19,015 bases of DNA. Origin: DATJBF01 sp035516795 (GTDB lineage Bacteria; Verrucomicrobiota; Verrucomicrobiia; Palsa-1439). Position 1 is the stretch's first letter, and every line of letters starts with the position of its first letter. Under the pieces are notes generated by a model. The model had not been told where the DNA came from and did no database searches. It saw nothing but the letters and a program-made list of their open reading frames with translations. The position numbers and the translations under genes are program-made. Below, piece after piece: positions 5,897-14,625 of the stretch. Where the stretch lies: NCBI GenBank assembly GCA_035516795.1, contig DATIZX010000073.1:1-19015 (forward strand). Reading direction: 5' to 3'.

Positions 5897-8638
5897 TCAC
5901 TTGATTGAAACTCCTGCCGCTGCCGCGTCCAGAACCTTCACCACGCCCCGATCCGCATCCACTTCGAGCCATTGTCCGGTCCGGATGATTTGTGTCGCCG
6001 GCCCCACGTTGACCACGGCCGGGATGCCGTATTCGCGCGCAATGATGCTGCCGTGGCTCAACAGGCCGCCCATGTCCATCACGATACCGGCCGCCGCGAC
6101 AAAGTAAGGCGTCCAACCCGGATCGGTGAACGGAGCAACCAAGATCTCACCGGGCTGCACGCGTTCATCGGTGTCTGACCGCAGGATCACACGCGCGCGA
6201 CCGGTCACCGTGCCCGCGCTCACGCCAAGCCCATGAAACACCTTCGCTCCCCAATCCACCGCTTCCGGTTGAAAATTATCCGGATCAAAGCGGCCAATGA
6301 TCACGGCGGGTGGAGTTATTTTCAGATTTTGCTCGTAAAGCGCTCGTCGCTCGGAGACGAGCGCGCGCAGATCGGCGACCTGGTCCCACAACGAGCCGCT
6401 CGGCAGTTTCTCGATTTCCAGAAAAAAGATGTCGTTCGGCTCCGCGAGCCGTCCGCGTGCCGCCAGGCGCCGACCCAACTCCAGCAAGAACCGGCGCAAA
6501 ATCGCAAATGTCCGGATCGCCTCGCTTTTGATATTCTCCCGGAACCGGCCGCCTTTCTGCGCCCGATACAGGAAGAACCGGAAGACGGCTCGCTTCAAAG
6601 GATTTCCTAGCTTGCCGATGCACTTGTTTTGCAGGGCAACGCGCTCGTCCGCCAATGCGTCCTGGCGGAGGATCGGGCTGGGATGCCTTGCGTGGATGGC
6701 TTCAACGTAGCTGCGCACCGTATCCAGAACGAAGTCGGGGCATTCCGACCAGCGCGGGTTGAACAACTCGATCTCGCCGCGCGCATGGTGACCATGTCGA
6801 TGCATGAACGCGTTCCACCGCGAGAGAAAATCTCGTCCATCCTGGCAAGCTTCGAGCCGCGATGCCAAGGCGAGAAATGTGCGCTCGGCGAGCAGAATGT
6901 TTTTAATCTTCGGTTCCCGGGCCGCCAGCTCCGCCAGCCGCCACAGTTCGTAACCGGCCGCGGCCGTATCCAATTCACCGACCCCGGCCAGCAACCGGTT
7001 CGCCGTGCTTTGCCCTGCTGCGCCGAACCATCGTTGGCAAAGCTCAAACAGAAGGAAAGTGTCAGCAAAACCGAAAGCGAAGGCTGCGAGCGCGTTCGCA
7101 TTCCTCAGTGCCTCTGGAACGAACGATGTCCGTATCGTCCTCAACAACTCGTCGTCGGATAGCGTGCGGGGTTCGATGCGGGCAAAATCATCATTGGCGC
7201 ATCGAACCGCTTCCGCCGCCGTTTCTCCGCGCCGGGCCGGATAGAAAAGAAAATTCAGCACGAGCGAGGACAAGCCGGTTGCCATCTGCCAGCGACGAAC
7301 CTCAATCTGCGGCAGATCGGCTGCCGAGATCTGGATTTTTCCCAGCGCCAGCATGACGTCCTGTCTTCCACCCAGGAAATCTTGCAGTGTTCGCTTCCCC
7401 AATCCCGGGATGCAGCGGCCCAGAGCGCACGCCGTGTTGAAATTGAAATACACGCGACCGGCAATCAGGCCAACAATCTGTTCCTCACTGACCCGGACGC
7501 CTCTTGACAGCAAAAGCCATTGCAGAAGCTCGTGCAAAACCGGCATCAAGACTGAATAGGTCATCGGCGTTACCACGTCTGGCATCACTTCGCCCGCATT
7601 CGCGTTCGTCCACACCTGGCGGTTTTCGAAACTCGATTTCCACCCGGATCGCAATGTCGTCACCGCGCGGGCCTGCAACAGCCAGATCTCCCCGTTGCGC
7701 ACGCTCCATTCGATGTCCAAAGGACCGCCTGAAACCCGCTCCACTTCGAGACCCAGCCGAGCCAACCGCGTCGCCATCGCATCATTGAGCGCCGGAGCGG
7801 TCGCCTTTTCCGCCGCAAGCTGTCGTTCGCAGACGCCATTTTCGGCGGCAACAATCTGCACTCGCTTCAAGGCCGTATCCCGCCGGGCCACCCGCAGCTC
7901 CGAACGCGATACCTCGATGCGGTCGGGCGTCACCTGGCCTTGGACCACGGCTTCGCCCAACCCGAACGCCGCTTCGATGAAGATGGAGTCGGAATCGCCG
8001 TCCGCCGGACCGGCGGTGAACATCACTCCAGCGGCATCCGCATCAATCAATTGCTGGACGATCACGGCCATCTGTGCGCGGCTAAGCGCGATGCCTCTTC
8101 GCATCCGATAGGAAATAGCCCGCTCGGAGAACAGTGAAAGCCAGCAACGTTTCACCGTGGCTACAACCGCATCGCCGCCGCACACGTTGAGAAACGAATC
8201 GTGCTGCCCGGCGAACGACGCCTCCGGCAGGTCTTCTGCGGTCGCGCTCGAACGCACAGCCCGGGCATTGCCAGGTTCAGGTTCCATGGCAGCCGCGATG
8301 GCATCTGCCACGTCGTCGGGCACCGGCACGAGCCTCAAGTGCTGCTTCAACTCATCGGCTACAGCGCGCAGGGCGACCGGATCTTGAGCATCGCACTTCT
8401 CGATGATTTGCAGCCAACACGCAATCCGGGGATCGGATCGCATGAAGCGTTCGTAGGCGTCGGTTGTGACAACGAATCCGGTCGGCACAGGCAGCCCCGC
8501 AGCCAGCAATTCTCCGAGATGAGCCGCCTTGCCTCCGACGCGGGGCAAATCCTTGAAACGAACCGCGTCCAACGGCATCGTGAGTACGCCGACTTGGCTC
8601 GCTGGCTCCGGAATATTCATTCCTGTTGATTTCGACAT
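5897..8638 (-). CDS. PEP/pyruvate-binding-domain phosphotransferase of rifampicin-phosphotransferase-like architecture
   Basis: A 913-residue protein that starts with the ATP-binding domain of the PPDK/PEP-synthase superfamily (GGKAAHLGE at 35-43, RSSATAEDLPEASFAGQ at 129-145, GVMFTAGP near 204). A long middle domain opens with NANAGEVMPDVVTPMTYSV, as in rifampicin phosphotransferases. It ends with a swivelling phosphohistidine domain (TDPGWTPYF, then LSHGSIIAREYGIPAV with H862). It stops about 50 residues after that histidine, so it lacks the C-terminal PEP/pyruvate barrel of true PEP synthase. In the RPH family ATP is split to phosphorylate the histidine, which passes phosphate to a substrate held by the middle domain. 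The native substrate here is unknown and drug inactivation should not be assumed. The start at 8638 has a weak GGGGTGA upstream; ATG at codon 7 is an alternative. It is the first gene of a tight pair with the hydrolase. Confidence 0.87.
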   Translation of the reverse strand: MSKSTGMNIPEPASQVGVLTMPLDAVRFKDLPRVGGKAAHLGELLAAGLPVPTGFVVTTDAYERFMRSDPRIACWLQIIEKCDAQDPVALRAVADELKQHLRLVPVPDDVADAIAAAMEPEPGNARAVRSSATAEDLPEASFAGQHDSFLNVCGGDAVVATVKRCWLSLFSERAISYRMRRGIALSRAQMAVIVQQLIDADAAGVMFTAGPADGDSDSIFIEAAFGLGEAVVQGQVTPDRIEVSRSELRVARRDTALKRVQIVAAENGVCERQLAAEKATAPALNDAMATRLARLGLEVERVSGGPLDIEWSVRNGEIWLLQARAVTTLRSGWKSSFENRQVWTNANAGEVMPDVVTPMTYSVLMPVLHELLQWLLLSRGVRVSEEQIVGLIAGRVYFNFNTACALGRCIPGLGKRTLQDFLGGRQDVMLALGKIQISAADLPQIEVRRWQMATGLSSLVLNFLFYPARRGETAAEAVRCANDDFARIEPRTLSDDELLRTIRTSFVPEALRNANALAAFAFGFADTFLLFELCQRWFGAAGQSTANRLLAGVGELDTAAAGYELWRLAELAAREPKIKNILLAERTFLALASRLEACQDGRDFLSRWNAFMHRHGHHARGEIELFNPRWSECPDFVLDTVRSYVEAIHARHPSPILRQDALADERVALQNKCIGKLGNPLKRAVFRFFLYRAQKGGRFRENIKSEAIRTFAILRRFLLELGRRLAARGRLAEPNDIFFLEIEKLPSGSLWDQVADLRALVSERRALYEQNLKITPPAVIIGRFDPDNFQPEAVDWGAKVFHGLGVSAGTVTGRARVILRSDTDERVQPGEILVAPFTDPGWTPYFVAAAGIVMDMGGLLSHGSIIAREYGIPAVVNVGPATQIIRTGQWLEVDADRGVVKVLDAAAAGVSIK

Positions 8639-8748
8639 TGATCACCCCGAATCGTCACGTCGAGAAGGGTTACGTGTCTCACTGCGGGAACGCCGCGTAT
8701 TCAAACAAGGAATTGAAGACGTTTAGCGATTTGGAAGTTAGTGAGGCC

Positions 8749-9945
8749 TCATTCCACCGCGACGCGTTTTCCCATCTCCGCCGACTCGTAAGCGGCATAG
8801 ATCACGTTCACGCATTCGACGGCGAGGTCGATGCCGGAGCGTGCTTCGCGACCTTCACGAATTGACATCACAAAGTCCTCGATTTCCTGCGCGAAACCAC
8901 GGAACCAATCTTCGTCGCAACTCGGTCGATTCCAGCCCGCTTTCGTCTCCAGTTTTTCCGTGAAGTATTCCTTTTCAAAGACTGACGGATCGGCGGCGTA
9001 AGTTTCGATCGCGTCGTTGGAGGTCATGTTGGCCTTGATCACGCCGTCGGTCATGAAGGCGGTCACGCGAGTGTTCAGGCCGCCCAAGCCGATGTCGCTG
9101 ACGAGAACCGTAGCCCGCGAGCCGTCTTCAAACGTAATTGCCAAGTTGGCCCAGTTTTCCACGTCAACCGGGTCCGCGCTAATCCATTTATTCGCTCCGG
9201 CTTCATTGGCCCGCTTGGAAGCGCTGCTGTGAATTAAATCCGCAGTATCCGCTAGCACGGACACGGGCCGGATGCCTTTGCCCAATCGCAGTTGGCCTTC
9301 CCATTGTTTCAGGTGCAGACACGCTCCAACCGAATGCACGCCCATCCGCAGTAACACACCGCCGCCGGTCGATTTCCATTCCTTGGAGAACACCGAATTC
9401 GAACCGGAGTGGTTTTCCTCGGCACGGAGTTCCAGGATCGAGCCTTTGGAAGACGCAATCAGCCGTCGCATTTTATCGATGGGCGGCGCATACACCCAAT
9501 TCTCGGCGTAACAAAACTTCACGCCATTGCGTTGAACCGCTTCGCGCACAGCTTGCGTGTTCTTGCGCGCGCCTTCCCGCATACGAGCACGCGGTACACG
9601 CGACCCAATGGGCTCGGGATCACCTTTTGCGCCGAAATAACCCGTGAGCGGCTTCTCGACGATGATGTGCTTGCCGGCATCGGCCGCCCGGATGGCAAAG
9701 TCGTGATGCAGCGCCGGCGGAATGCAAAGATCGACCGCATCGATGTCGCGCCGCGTTAGCAGCGCATTGTAATCCGCGGTGACGAACTCAATCCCGGCTT
9801 CCCGCGCCAACGCACTGGCCGTTTCTTTTGTTCGCGAGCATACGCCGCGAATCTGCACCACGTCGCAAGGCAGCTTGGCATAATTTGCCAAGTGCATTCG
9901 GGCGCCGTAGCGCGCGCCGACCAGACCAATGCCCAGAGTTTTCAT
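8749..9945 (-). CDS. Gfo/Idh/MocA-family NAD(P)-dependent oxidoreductase
   Basis: A 398-residue cytoplasmic dehydrogenase-type protein. Residues 1-120 form a Rossmann fold with the nucleotide loop GLVGARYGARMH (7-18) and the family signature EKPL (97-100), whose lysine normally takes part in catalysis. The C-terminal half is the alpha/beta substrate domain (GGGVLLRMGVHSVGAC with the usual histidine). The family oxidises or reduces sugars, inositols and related polyols; the substrate here is not evident. The start at 9945 is preferred because GGAG lies 8 bp upstream and the Rossmann strand begins at once; longer in-frame starts up to 10218 would add a low-complexity extension reading through the divergent promoter region. 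It lies 110 bp upstream of the RPH-like gene on the same strand and may belong to the same transcript. Confidence 0.92.
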   Translation of the reverse strand: MKTLGIGLVGARYGARMHLANYAKLPCDVVQIRGVCSRTKETASALAREAGIEFVTADYNALLTRRDIDAVDLCIPPALHHDFAIRAADAGKHIIVEKPLTGYFGAKGDPEPIGSRVPRARMREGARKNTQAVREAVQRNGVKFCYAENWVYAPPIDKMRRLIASSKGSILELRAEENHSGSNSVFSKEWKSTGGGVLLRMGVHSVGACLHLKQWEGQLRLGKGIRPVSVLADTADLIHSSASKRANEAGANKWISADPVDVENWANLAITFEDGSRATVLVSDIGLGGLNTRVTAFMTDGVIKANMTSNDAIETYAADPSVFEKEYFTEKLETKAGWNRPSCDEDWFRGFAQEIEDFVMSIREGREARSGIDLAVECVNVIYAAYESAEMGKRVAVE

Positions 9946-9954
9946 TCCAGATTC

Positions 9955-9988
9955 TCCGAATAACGTTTGTCCCACGAACATCTTCGGA
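9955..9988 (-). promoter_or_regulatory. Hairpin overlapping the ribosome binding site of the Gfo/Idh gene
   Basis: TCCGAA (9955-9960) pairs with TTCGGA (9983-9988), and inside it GTTTGT (9965-9970) pairs with ACGAAC (9974-9979) at five of six positions around a CCC loop. In the minus-strand transcript part of the GGAG ribosome binding site would be in the stem. A role in translation control is speculative. Confidence 0.3.
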
Positions 9989-10094
9989 TTCGGCCAAGCA
10001 ACGGATTGGCATTGTGCCCTGTCCGAAGTTGATGACAAGTCATTTTCAGTACGCATACTTGACTTGGAAGCCGACGGGAAGCATCCTCCTGGTG

Positions 10095-10784
10095 ATGAAC
10101 ACGCGATTTGGTTGTTGCGCGTTGGTGGCAGCGGCCTTGGTCGTGGCCGGCTGTTCGAGGACCAGGGAAAGTGGCCCACCCCGCGGAGCGAAAAGCCAAG
10201 GTTCAGAAGAGGTGCCACAGCCAGCGGCGCGGACAGCGATGTTGCCGCCGGGGCATCCCGACATCAGTGGAATGAGCACGCAAGGTCTTCCTCCCGGCCA
10301 CCCCGACATCAGCATGAGTGGACAATCGCTGCCAGCGGGAGCCACGACCGAGGCGCCAAATCCGCAATGGACCGTCCCAAAAGATTGGGAGCAAGGCGGA
10401 GCAGCACCAATGCGTCGCGCGACGTTTTTCGTGAAGGGCGCAGACGGTCAGTCGGCGGAAATTGCCATCTCTGCATTTCCCGGCGACGTGGGCGGATTGA
10501 TGGCCAATGTCAATCGTTGGCGCGGCCAGCTCGGAATGGGACCCATGGCTCCGGATGAGGTCGCTTCGATCACGTCGGACATGGATGTCAATGGAACGAA
10601 GGCGACCGTGGTGGATTTTCATACAGACAAAGCACCCGCGGGCAAGTCCGATCCGCAACGCATGATTGTGGTCACGCTGCCACATGAGGGCAATTCTTGG
10701 TTTTTCAAAATGACCGGCGACGCTCCATTGGTCGGAGCGCAAAAAGACGCGCTGCTACAGTTCGTCAAATCCGTACAGTTTTAA
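10095..10784 (+). CDS. Predicted lipoprotein with duplicated LPPGHPDIS motif, function unknown
   Basis: A 229-residue protein starting with a lipoprotein signal peptide (VVAGC, lipid cysteine C20). A low-complexity linker follows, containing LPPGHPDIS twice (50-58 and 65-73) and a partial third copy (SLPAG, 78-82). The globular part (about 88-229) begins PQWTVPKDWEQ and includes GDVGGLMANVNRWRGQ, a pattern I recall from uncharacterised proteins of Planctomycetes and Verrucomicrobia; I cannot name a Pfam family. The ATG at 10095 is chosen because it places the signal peptide at the terminus; upstream in-frame starts would bury it, and no strong ribosome binding site is seen. It diverges from the Gfo/Idh gene (149 bp) and lies 162 bp before the TPR gene, probably as a separate transcript. 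Confidence 0.75.
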   Translation: MNTRFGCCALVAAALVVAGCSRTRESGPPRGAKSQGSEEVPQPAARTAMLPPGHPDISGMSTQGLPPGHPDISMSGQSLPAGATTEAPNPQWTVPKDWEQGGAAPMRRATFFVKGADGQSAEIAISAFPGDVGGLMANVNRWRGQLGMGPMAPDEVASITSDMDVNGTKATVVDFHTDKAPAGKSDPQRMIVVTLPHEGNSWFFKMTGDAPLVGAQKDALLQFVKSVQF

Positions 10785-10946
10785 AGGTTCGCTGAACAGT
10801 CGCTAAATTGGCTGATTTCACAACTCTGGCCGGATCGTGTGATCACGGGTTTGGCGCGTTGTTAGGCACAGCGTTTCTGTGGGCATCGACTTCCATTCTT
10901 GCCGGACGTTGAACATTCTGCCATTAATTACGTCCATCGGAGGTGG

Positions 10947-13457
10947 ATGAAGAAACTCTGTGCTATTTGGTTGTTGCTCATCGTTGTCGGCTATCCAGCG
11001 GCAAGGGCTGCGGCGCCAGATGAAAACAAGATGTACCGGGTCGCCGAAGCGGCGTTCAAGGATGGACTGTATGATCTCGCCGAGCGGCAATTCACCGATT
11101 ACTTGAAGCAATTTCCCAATTCGGACCGAGCCGACGGCGTGGCCTTGGACCTGGCGCTGGCGCAGTTGAAGCAGGGCAAATGGCAGGCGGCCGTCGATAC
11201 CTTGCAGGAGGCGCTGGCGAAATGGCCAATGGAGCGGCGGCCCGACAGCTTCCGATTTTGGCTGGCGGAGGCATTGGTGCGCGGGGAACGTTACGCACAA
11301 GCGGAGCAACGCTACCAAGAAGTTGTGGACAAATACCGCGCCAGTCCCTATCGCCAGCAGGCGTTGTATGGACTCGCCTTCGCACGGTTCAAAGAAGAGC
11401 ACTTCGACCAGGCGATGGCCGCCTTGGATGAACTGGACAAGCTTGGTCCGAAAGCGGAATTGGCGCAAGAGGAGGAATTGCTGCGCGGACAGGTCCATCT
11501 CGCACTGAAAGAATTTCAACAGGCCGAAGTCGTTCTCGCCAACGTAACCGGGAAATATCCCAATTCACGGGCCGCTTTTCGCGCAGATATTTGGCTGGGT
11601 GAATCGCTGGCGCGCCGCAATCAATTTGATGACGCGCTCAAACGTTACGATACCGTCATCAAATCGTACAAGTCCAATCCGAACAAGCCGGTCGGCAGCC
11701 AATTGGCAGCGGAAGCCTGGCGCGGCGAAGGATGGGTTTACTGGCAACAGCAAAAGTACGATGACGCCGCGCAAGCCTTTGCTCAGGCATTGGCGCTGGC
11801 ACAGGAGCCAGCTTTGAAGCGTGAAGCCATGTTGAAACTTGGCGAGGCCTACGTGCGCGGCGGCAAACTGGCCGAGGGTGTTGCGAAATTGAAAGCCTAT
11901 CTCCAATGGAACGCAAATGACCCGTTGGCGGATGAGATTCAGATGACGGTGGGCGATTTGTTGTTGCGAAACAATGAATTCGCGGCGGCCCTGCCGGAGT
12001 ACGCCAGTTTGATCAACAAGTATCCGCAAAGCGCCTTGCTGGCCAAGGCCAACTTCAATGCTGGCTGGTGCGCCTGGAAACTCGACAAGCTGGACGAAGC
12101 GCTGCCGTATTTCCACCAGGCCGCCACACTGGCCAGGGATCCGGCGCTGGCGGCGGACGCGCTGTTCAAAGTCGGTGACGCCGAATTTGCGCTCGGCCAA
12201 TACGCCGATGCGATCAATGATTATCAACGGTTGATCAGCACCTATCCGGACACGAAGCTGATCGAGCGCGCCATTTTCCAACTCGGCCAGTCCTATCAGC
12301 ACACGCGCAACGCCGACGCGGCGACGCATGTGTTTGAGTCGCTCGTCCAGCAATATCCCAAGAGCGACCACGCCGCCGAAGCGCAGTTCAACATCGGCAG
12401 CATCGAAAGCGGTATCGGCAAGGAAGCGGAGGCCCGGGGAGCTTTTGCCGAGGTGGTGAAGAACTATCCGGAAAGCGAGTGGGCTCCGAAAGCGCATTTG
12501 GCCATTGGCGAGTCATTTTACCGCGAAGGTCGATACGATGACGCGGCGGCAGAATTTCAAAAATTGATGGCGGCGGCACCGGATTCTGAAGTCGGCCAGC
12601 GCGCCTTCTACAATCTGGGTTGGTGTTATGCCCAGAAAGGGCAGGCTGACAAAACGCTGTCCGATTTTGGCGGGTTTCTGAAAAAGTTCCCCAATGCCAC
12701 CCTCGCACCCGACGTCCAGTTCTGGATCGCCGATTATTACCTCAAACGCAAGGATTACATCAAAGCGCAGGAACAATTTCAGTTGGTCACGAAGAATTAC
12801 GACACGAGCAAGCTTGCCGACAGCGCGCAATACATGGCGGGACGGGCCGCTTATTTGCGACAGGATTACAAGGCCGCCATCGAGATTTATGAGGCGCTCT
12901 TGAAGAATTACCCCGACTCGGCCTGGCGCTGCGACGCCCGGTTCGGGCAGGGCGATGCGCTGAGCGAACTCGGTCAGTTCGCGGACGCCTTGATTGTGTT
13001 CGACTCGCTCACCAAGGAATTTCCGAACTGTTACCTGATCGGCGAAGCGGAGGGGCGAAAAGGCGATTGCCAGTTCACGCTGGGACGGTTCGAGGAGGCG
13101 ATCGCCAGCTATCGCAAAGCCTTGGACGCGTCGCAGGAAGCGGATCCATCATTGCGCGACCAATTGTATTACAAGATTGGTCAGAGCAATGAAAAGGCGA
13201 ACAAGCTCGACGAAGCCTTTGATTGGTACAGCAAAGCGGTTTATGAACAATCCGCCGCGCCCGATCCCAATGCGCCGCCCGAGCGATTTTGGATGTGCAA
13301 GGCGGGGCTGGCCGCGGCCAGTGTGAAAGAGCAACAACAACAATGGCGCGAGGCCATCATTCTGTATCAGAAACTCGCTGAGTTATGTCCGGATATGAAA
13401 CCGCTCCTGGACGAACGGGCCCGCAAACTGCGGGTGGAACATCTGATCCTGTTCTGA
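10947..13457 (+). CDS. Secreted tetratricopeptide-repeat protein of an ExbB/ExbD/TonB cluster
   Basis: An 836-residue protein with a Sec signal peptide (MKKLCAIWLLLIVVG, cleavage likely after ARA or AAA near 22-24) followed by more than fifteen TPR-like helical pairs filling the rest. The repeats show the pattern YPxSxxAxxAxFxxGxxxxxxGxxxxA, as in periplasmic CpoB/YbgF and BamD-like scaffolds. It should lie in the periplasm or on the inner face of the outer membrane and bind partners. The start is set by a GGAGG 3 bp before the ATG at 10947 (slightly close) and by the signal peptide; a TTG at 10899 would add 16 odd residues. The ExbB-like gene follows after 58 bp with no terminator visible. 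CpoB works with the Tol system in Proteobacteria, so a comparable partnership is reasonable inference. Confidence 0.88.
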   Translation: MKKLCAIWLLLIVVGYPAARAAAPDENKMYRVAEAAFKDGLYDLAERQFTDYLKQFPNSDRADGVALDLALAQLKQGKWQAAVDTLQEALAKWPMERRPDSFRFWLAEALVRGERYAQAEQRYQEVVDKYRASPYRQQALYGLAFARFKEEHFDQAMAALDELDKLGPKAELAQEEELLRGQVHLALKEFQQAEVVLANVTGKYPNSRAAFRADIWLGESLARRNQFDDALKRYDTVIKSYKSNPNKPVGSQLAAEAWRGEGWVYWQQQKYDDAAQAFAQALALAQEPALKREAMLKLGEAYVRGGKLAEGVAKLKAYLQWNANDPLADEIQMTVGDLLLRNNEFAAALPEYASLINKYPQSALLAKANFNAGWCAWKLDKLDEALPYFHQAATLARDPALAADALFKVGDAEFALGQYADAINDYQRLISTYPDTKLIERAIFQLGQSYQHTRNADAATHVFESLVQQYPKSDHAAEAQFNIGSIESGIGKEAEARGAFAEVVKNYPESEWAPKAHLAIGESFYREGRYDDAAAEFQKLMAAAPDSEVGQRAFYNLGWCYAQKGQADKTLSDFGGFLKKFPNATLAPDVQFWIADYYLKRKDYIKAQEQFQLVTKNYDTSKLADSAQYMAGRAAYLRQDYKAAIEIYEALLKNYPDSAWRCDARFGQGDALSELGQFADALIVFDSLTKEFPNCYLIGEAEGRKGDCQFTLGRFEEAIASYRKALDASQEADPSLRDQLYYKIGQSNEKANKLDEAFDWYSKAVYEQSAAPDPNAPPERFWMCKAGLAAASVKEQQQQWREAIILYQKLAELCPDMKPLLDERARKLRVEHLILF

Positions 13458-13515
13458 GAGGTGAGTGCGTGTTTATCGTTGAAAACAAGCAGCGTATGAG
13501 CTAAGCAGAGGCAAG

Positions 13516-14181
13516 ATGGCGTCCTTTATTACAGTCATTGCCAAAGGTGGACCGCTGATGTGGTTCATACTCGTCGGCGCTATTCTCGCACTGGCGGTCT
13601 TCTTCGAACGATTCTTTCACTATCATCGCGCTCAAATTCACACCGGCGACTTTGTCAACGGCATCCTCAACTCCTTGCGCCGTGGCAACGTGAACGAAGC
13701 CGTCGAAACTTGCGACGACACGCCCGGCCCGGTCGCGCAAGTAGTGAAATCCGCCCTCATCAATCACGACCGGCCGCGCGACGAAATCCGCGAGGCGGTC
13801 ATGGACGCCGCGCGAACGGAAGTGACGCGTTTGGAGCACAACCTGCCCATTCTGGTGACCATTGCGCAGATCACGCCGTTGCTCGGATTTCTCGGCACCG
13901 TCACTGGGATGATTCAAATCTTCATGCAAATTGAGAAGACCCAGTTGGCTTCCCCAGGGCAACTGGCCGGTGGCGTGTGGGTGGCGTTGCTGACGACGGC
14001 GGGCGGCCTCGTCGTCGCCATTCCCAGTTATGTCGCCTACAATTATCTGGTCAGCCGCGTGCAAAACCTGGTGGTCGACATGGAAAAGGCGGCCAACGAA
14101 ACGCTCGCCTACCTCGCCCGTCGCGAAGATCGGGCGCCCTTGGAGGAGCCGATTATTCTCGCCGCAAAACAGAAGGCTTGA
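13516..14181 (+). CDS. MotA/TolQ/ExbB-family proton channel protein
   Basis: A 221-residue inner-membrane protein. It has three membrane helices (about 9-31, 113-138 and 152-178), a large cytoplasmic region between the first and second, and the family pattern of glycines and prolines in PLLGFLGTVTGMIQIF followed by GGVWVALLTTAGGLVVAIP. The family forms pentamers around an ExbD/TolR dimer and uses the proton gradient to drive rotation or force on envelope partners. The ATG at 13516 has GAGG 4 bp upstream. ExbD starts 15 bp after its stop. I cannot tell ExbB from TolQ by sequence; the linked TonB-like gene favours a Ton-type system, and the TPR gene has a Tol-like flavour. Confidence 0.93.
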   Translation: MASFITVIAKGGPLMWFILVGAILALAVFFERFFHYHRAQIHTGDFVNGILNSLRRGNVNEAVETCDDTPGPVAQVVKSALINHDRPRDEIREAVMDAARTEVTRLEHNLPILVTIAQITPLLGFLGTVTGMIQIFMQIEKTQLASPGQLAGGVWVALLTTAGGLVVAIPSYVAYNYLVSRVQNLVVDMEKAANETLAYLARREDRAPLEEPIILAAKQKA

Positions 14182-14196
14182 TCTCCGAAGCCCAAG

Positions 14197-14622
14197 ATGA
14201 CTTTTAAAACGCACTGCCAGATCTCGAAAGGGTTGGTGGATCCCGCCCCGCTGGTCGATGTGGTGTTTTTGCTGCTGCTGTTTTTCATTCTCAGTTCCCC
14301 GTTCGTGATGCAATCCGGTTTTGGCGTGATCATGCCGACCACCCCTGTGCCAACGAGGAGCAGTTTCCCATCTCTCGTGCTCACCGTGACCCGTGACAAT
14401 CTCCTGTTCTTCAACAATCAACCGGTGACCCTCGAGAACTTCGGGCAAGCGTTGCGCGAAGCCATTCAACAAAAGAACAGCCACGAGTTGATTATCAAGG
14501 CGGACCGTGCGGTTTCCTTTGGAACCATCGTGCAAATCCGCAGCATCGCAATCAAAGCCGGTATCACCAGCGTCAATGAGGCTGCCCGTGCCGAGGCATC
14601 GCTGCCGGGAGCGACTCCCTAG
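14197..14622 (+). CDS. ExbD/TolR-family biopolymer transport protein
   Basis: A 141-residue protein with one N-terminal membrane helix (about 17-36) carrying the essential membrane aspartate D21 in APLVDVVFLLLLFF, the site protonated during energy transduction. A periplasmic domain follows (about 45-141) with the usual LTVTRDNLLFFNNQPV and ELIIKADRAVSFGTIVQI pattern. Length is normal for the family. The start lacks a strong ribosome binding site and is probably coupled to the ExbB gene 15 bp before. It partners with the ExbB-like channel inside the inner membrane. Confidence 0.92.
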   Translation: MTFKTHCQISKGLVDPAPLVDVVFLLLLFFILSSPFVMQSGFGVIMPTTPVPTRSSFPSLVLTVTRDNLLFFNNQPVTLENFGQALREAIQQKNSHELIIKADRAVSFGTIVQIRSIAIKAGITSVNEAARAEASLPGATP

Positions 14623-14625
14623 GAC

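Noticed and set aside
5897..8638. Calling this gene PEP synthase (ppsA)
   Set aside because: It lacks the C-terminal PEP/pyruvate barrel; the histidine domain is at the very end and the middle domain resembles rifampicin phosphotransferases.
9946..10218. Longer Gfo/Idh protein starting at 10218
   Set aside because: The extra residues are non-conserved and run through the divergent promoter region; the 9945 start has a ribosome binding site and begins exactly at the Rossmann fold.
10818..10946. Regulator-like palindrome near GTGTGATCACG before the TPR gene
   Set aside because: Only a short GTGATCAC core is symmetric; too little to support an operator call.
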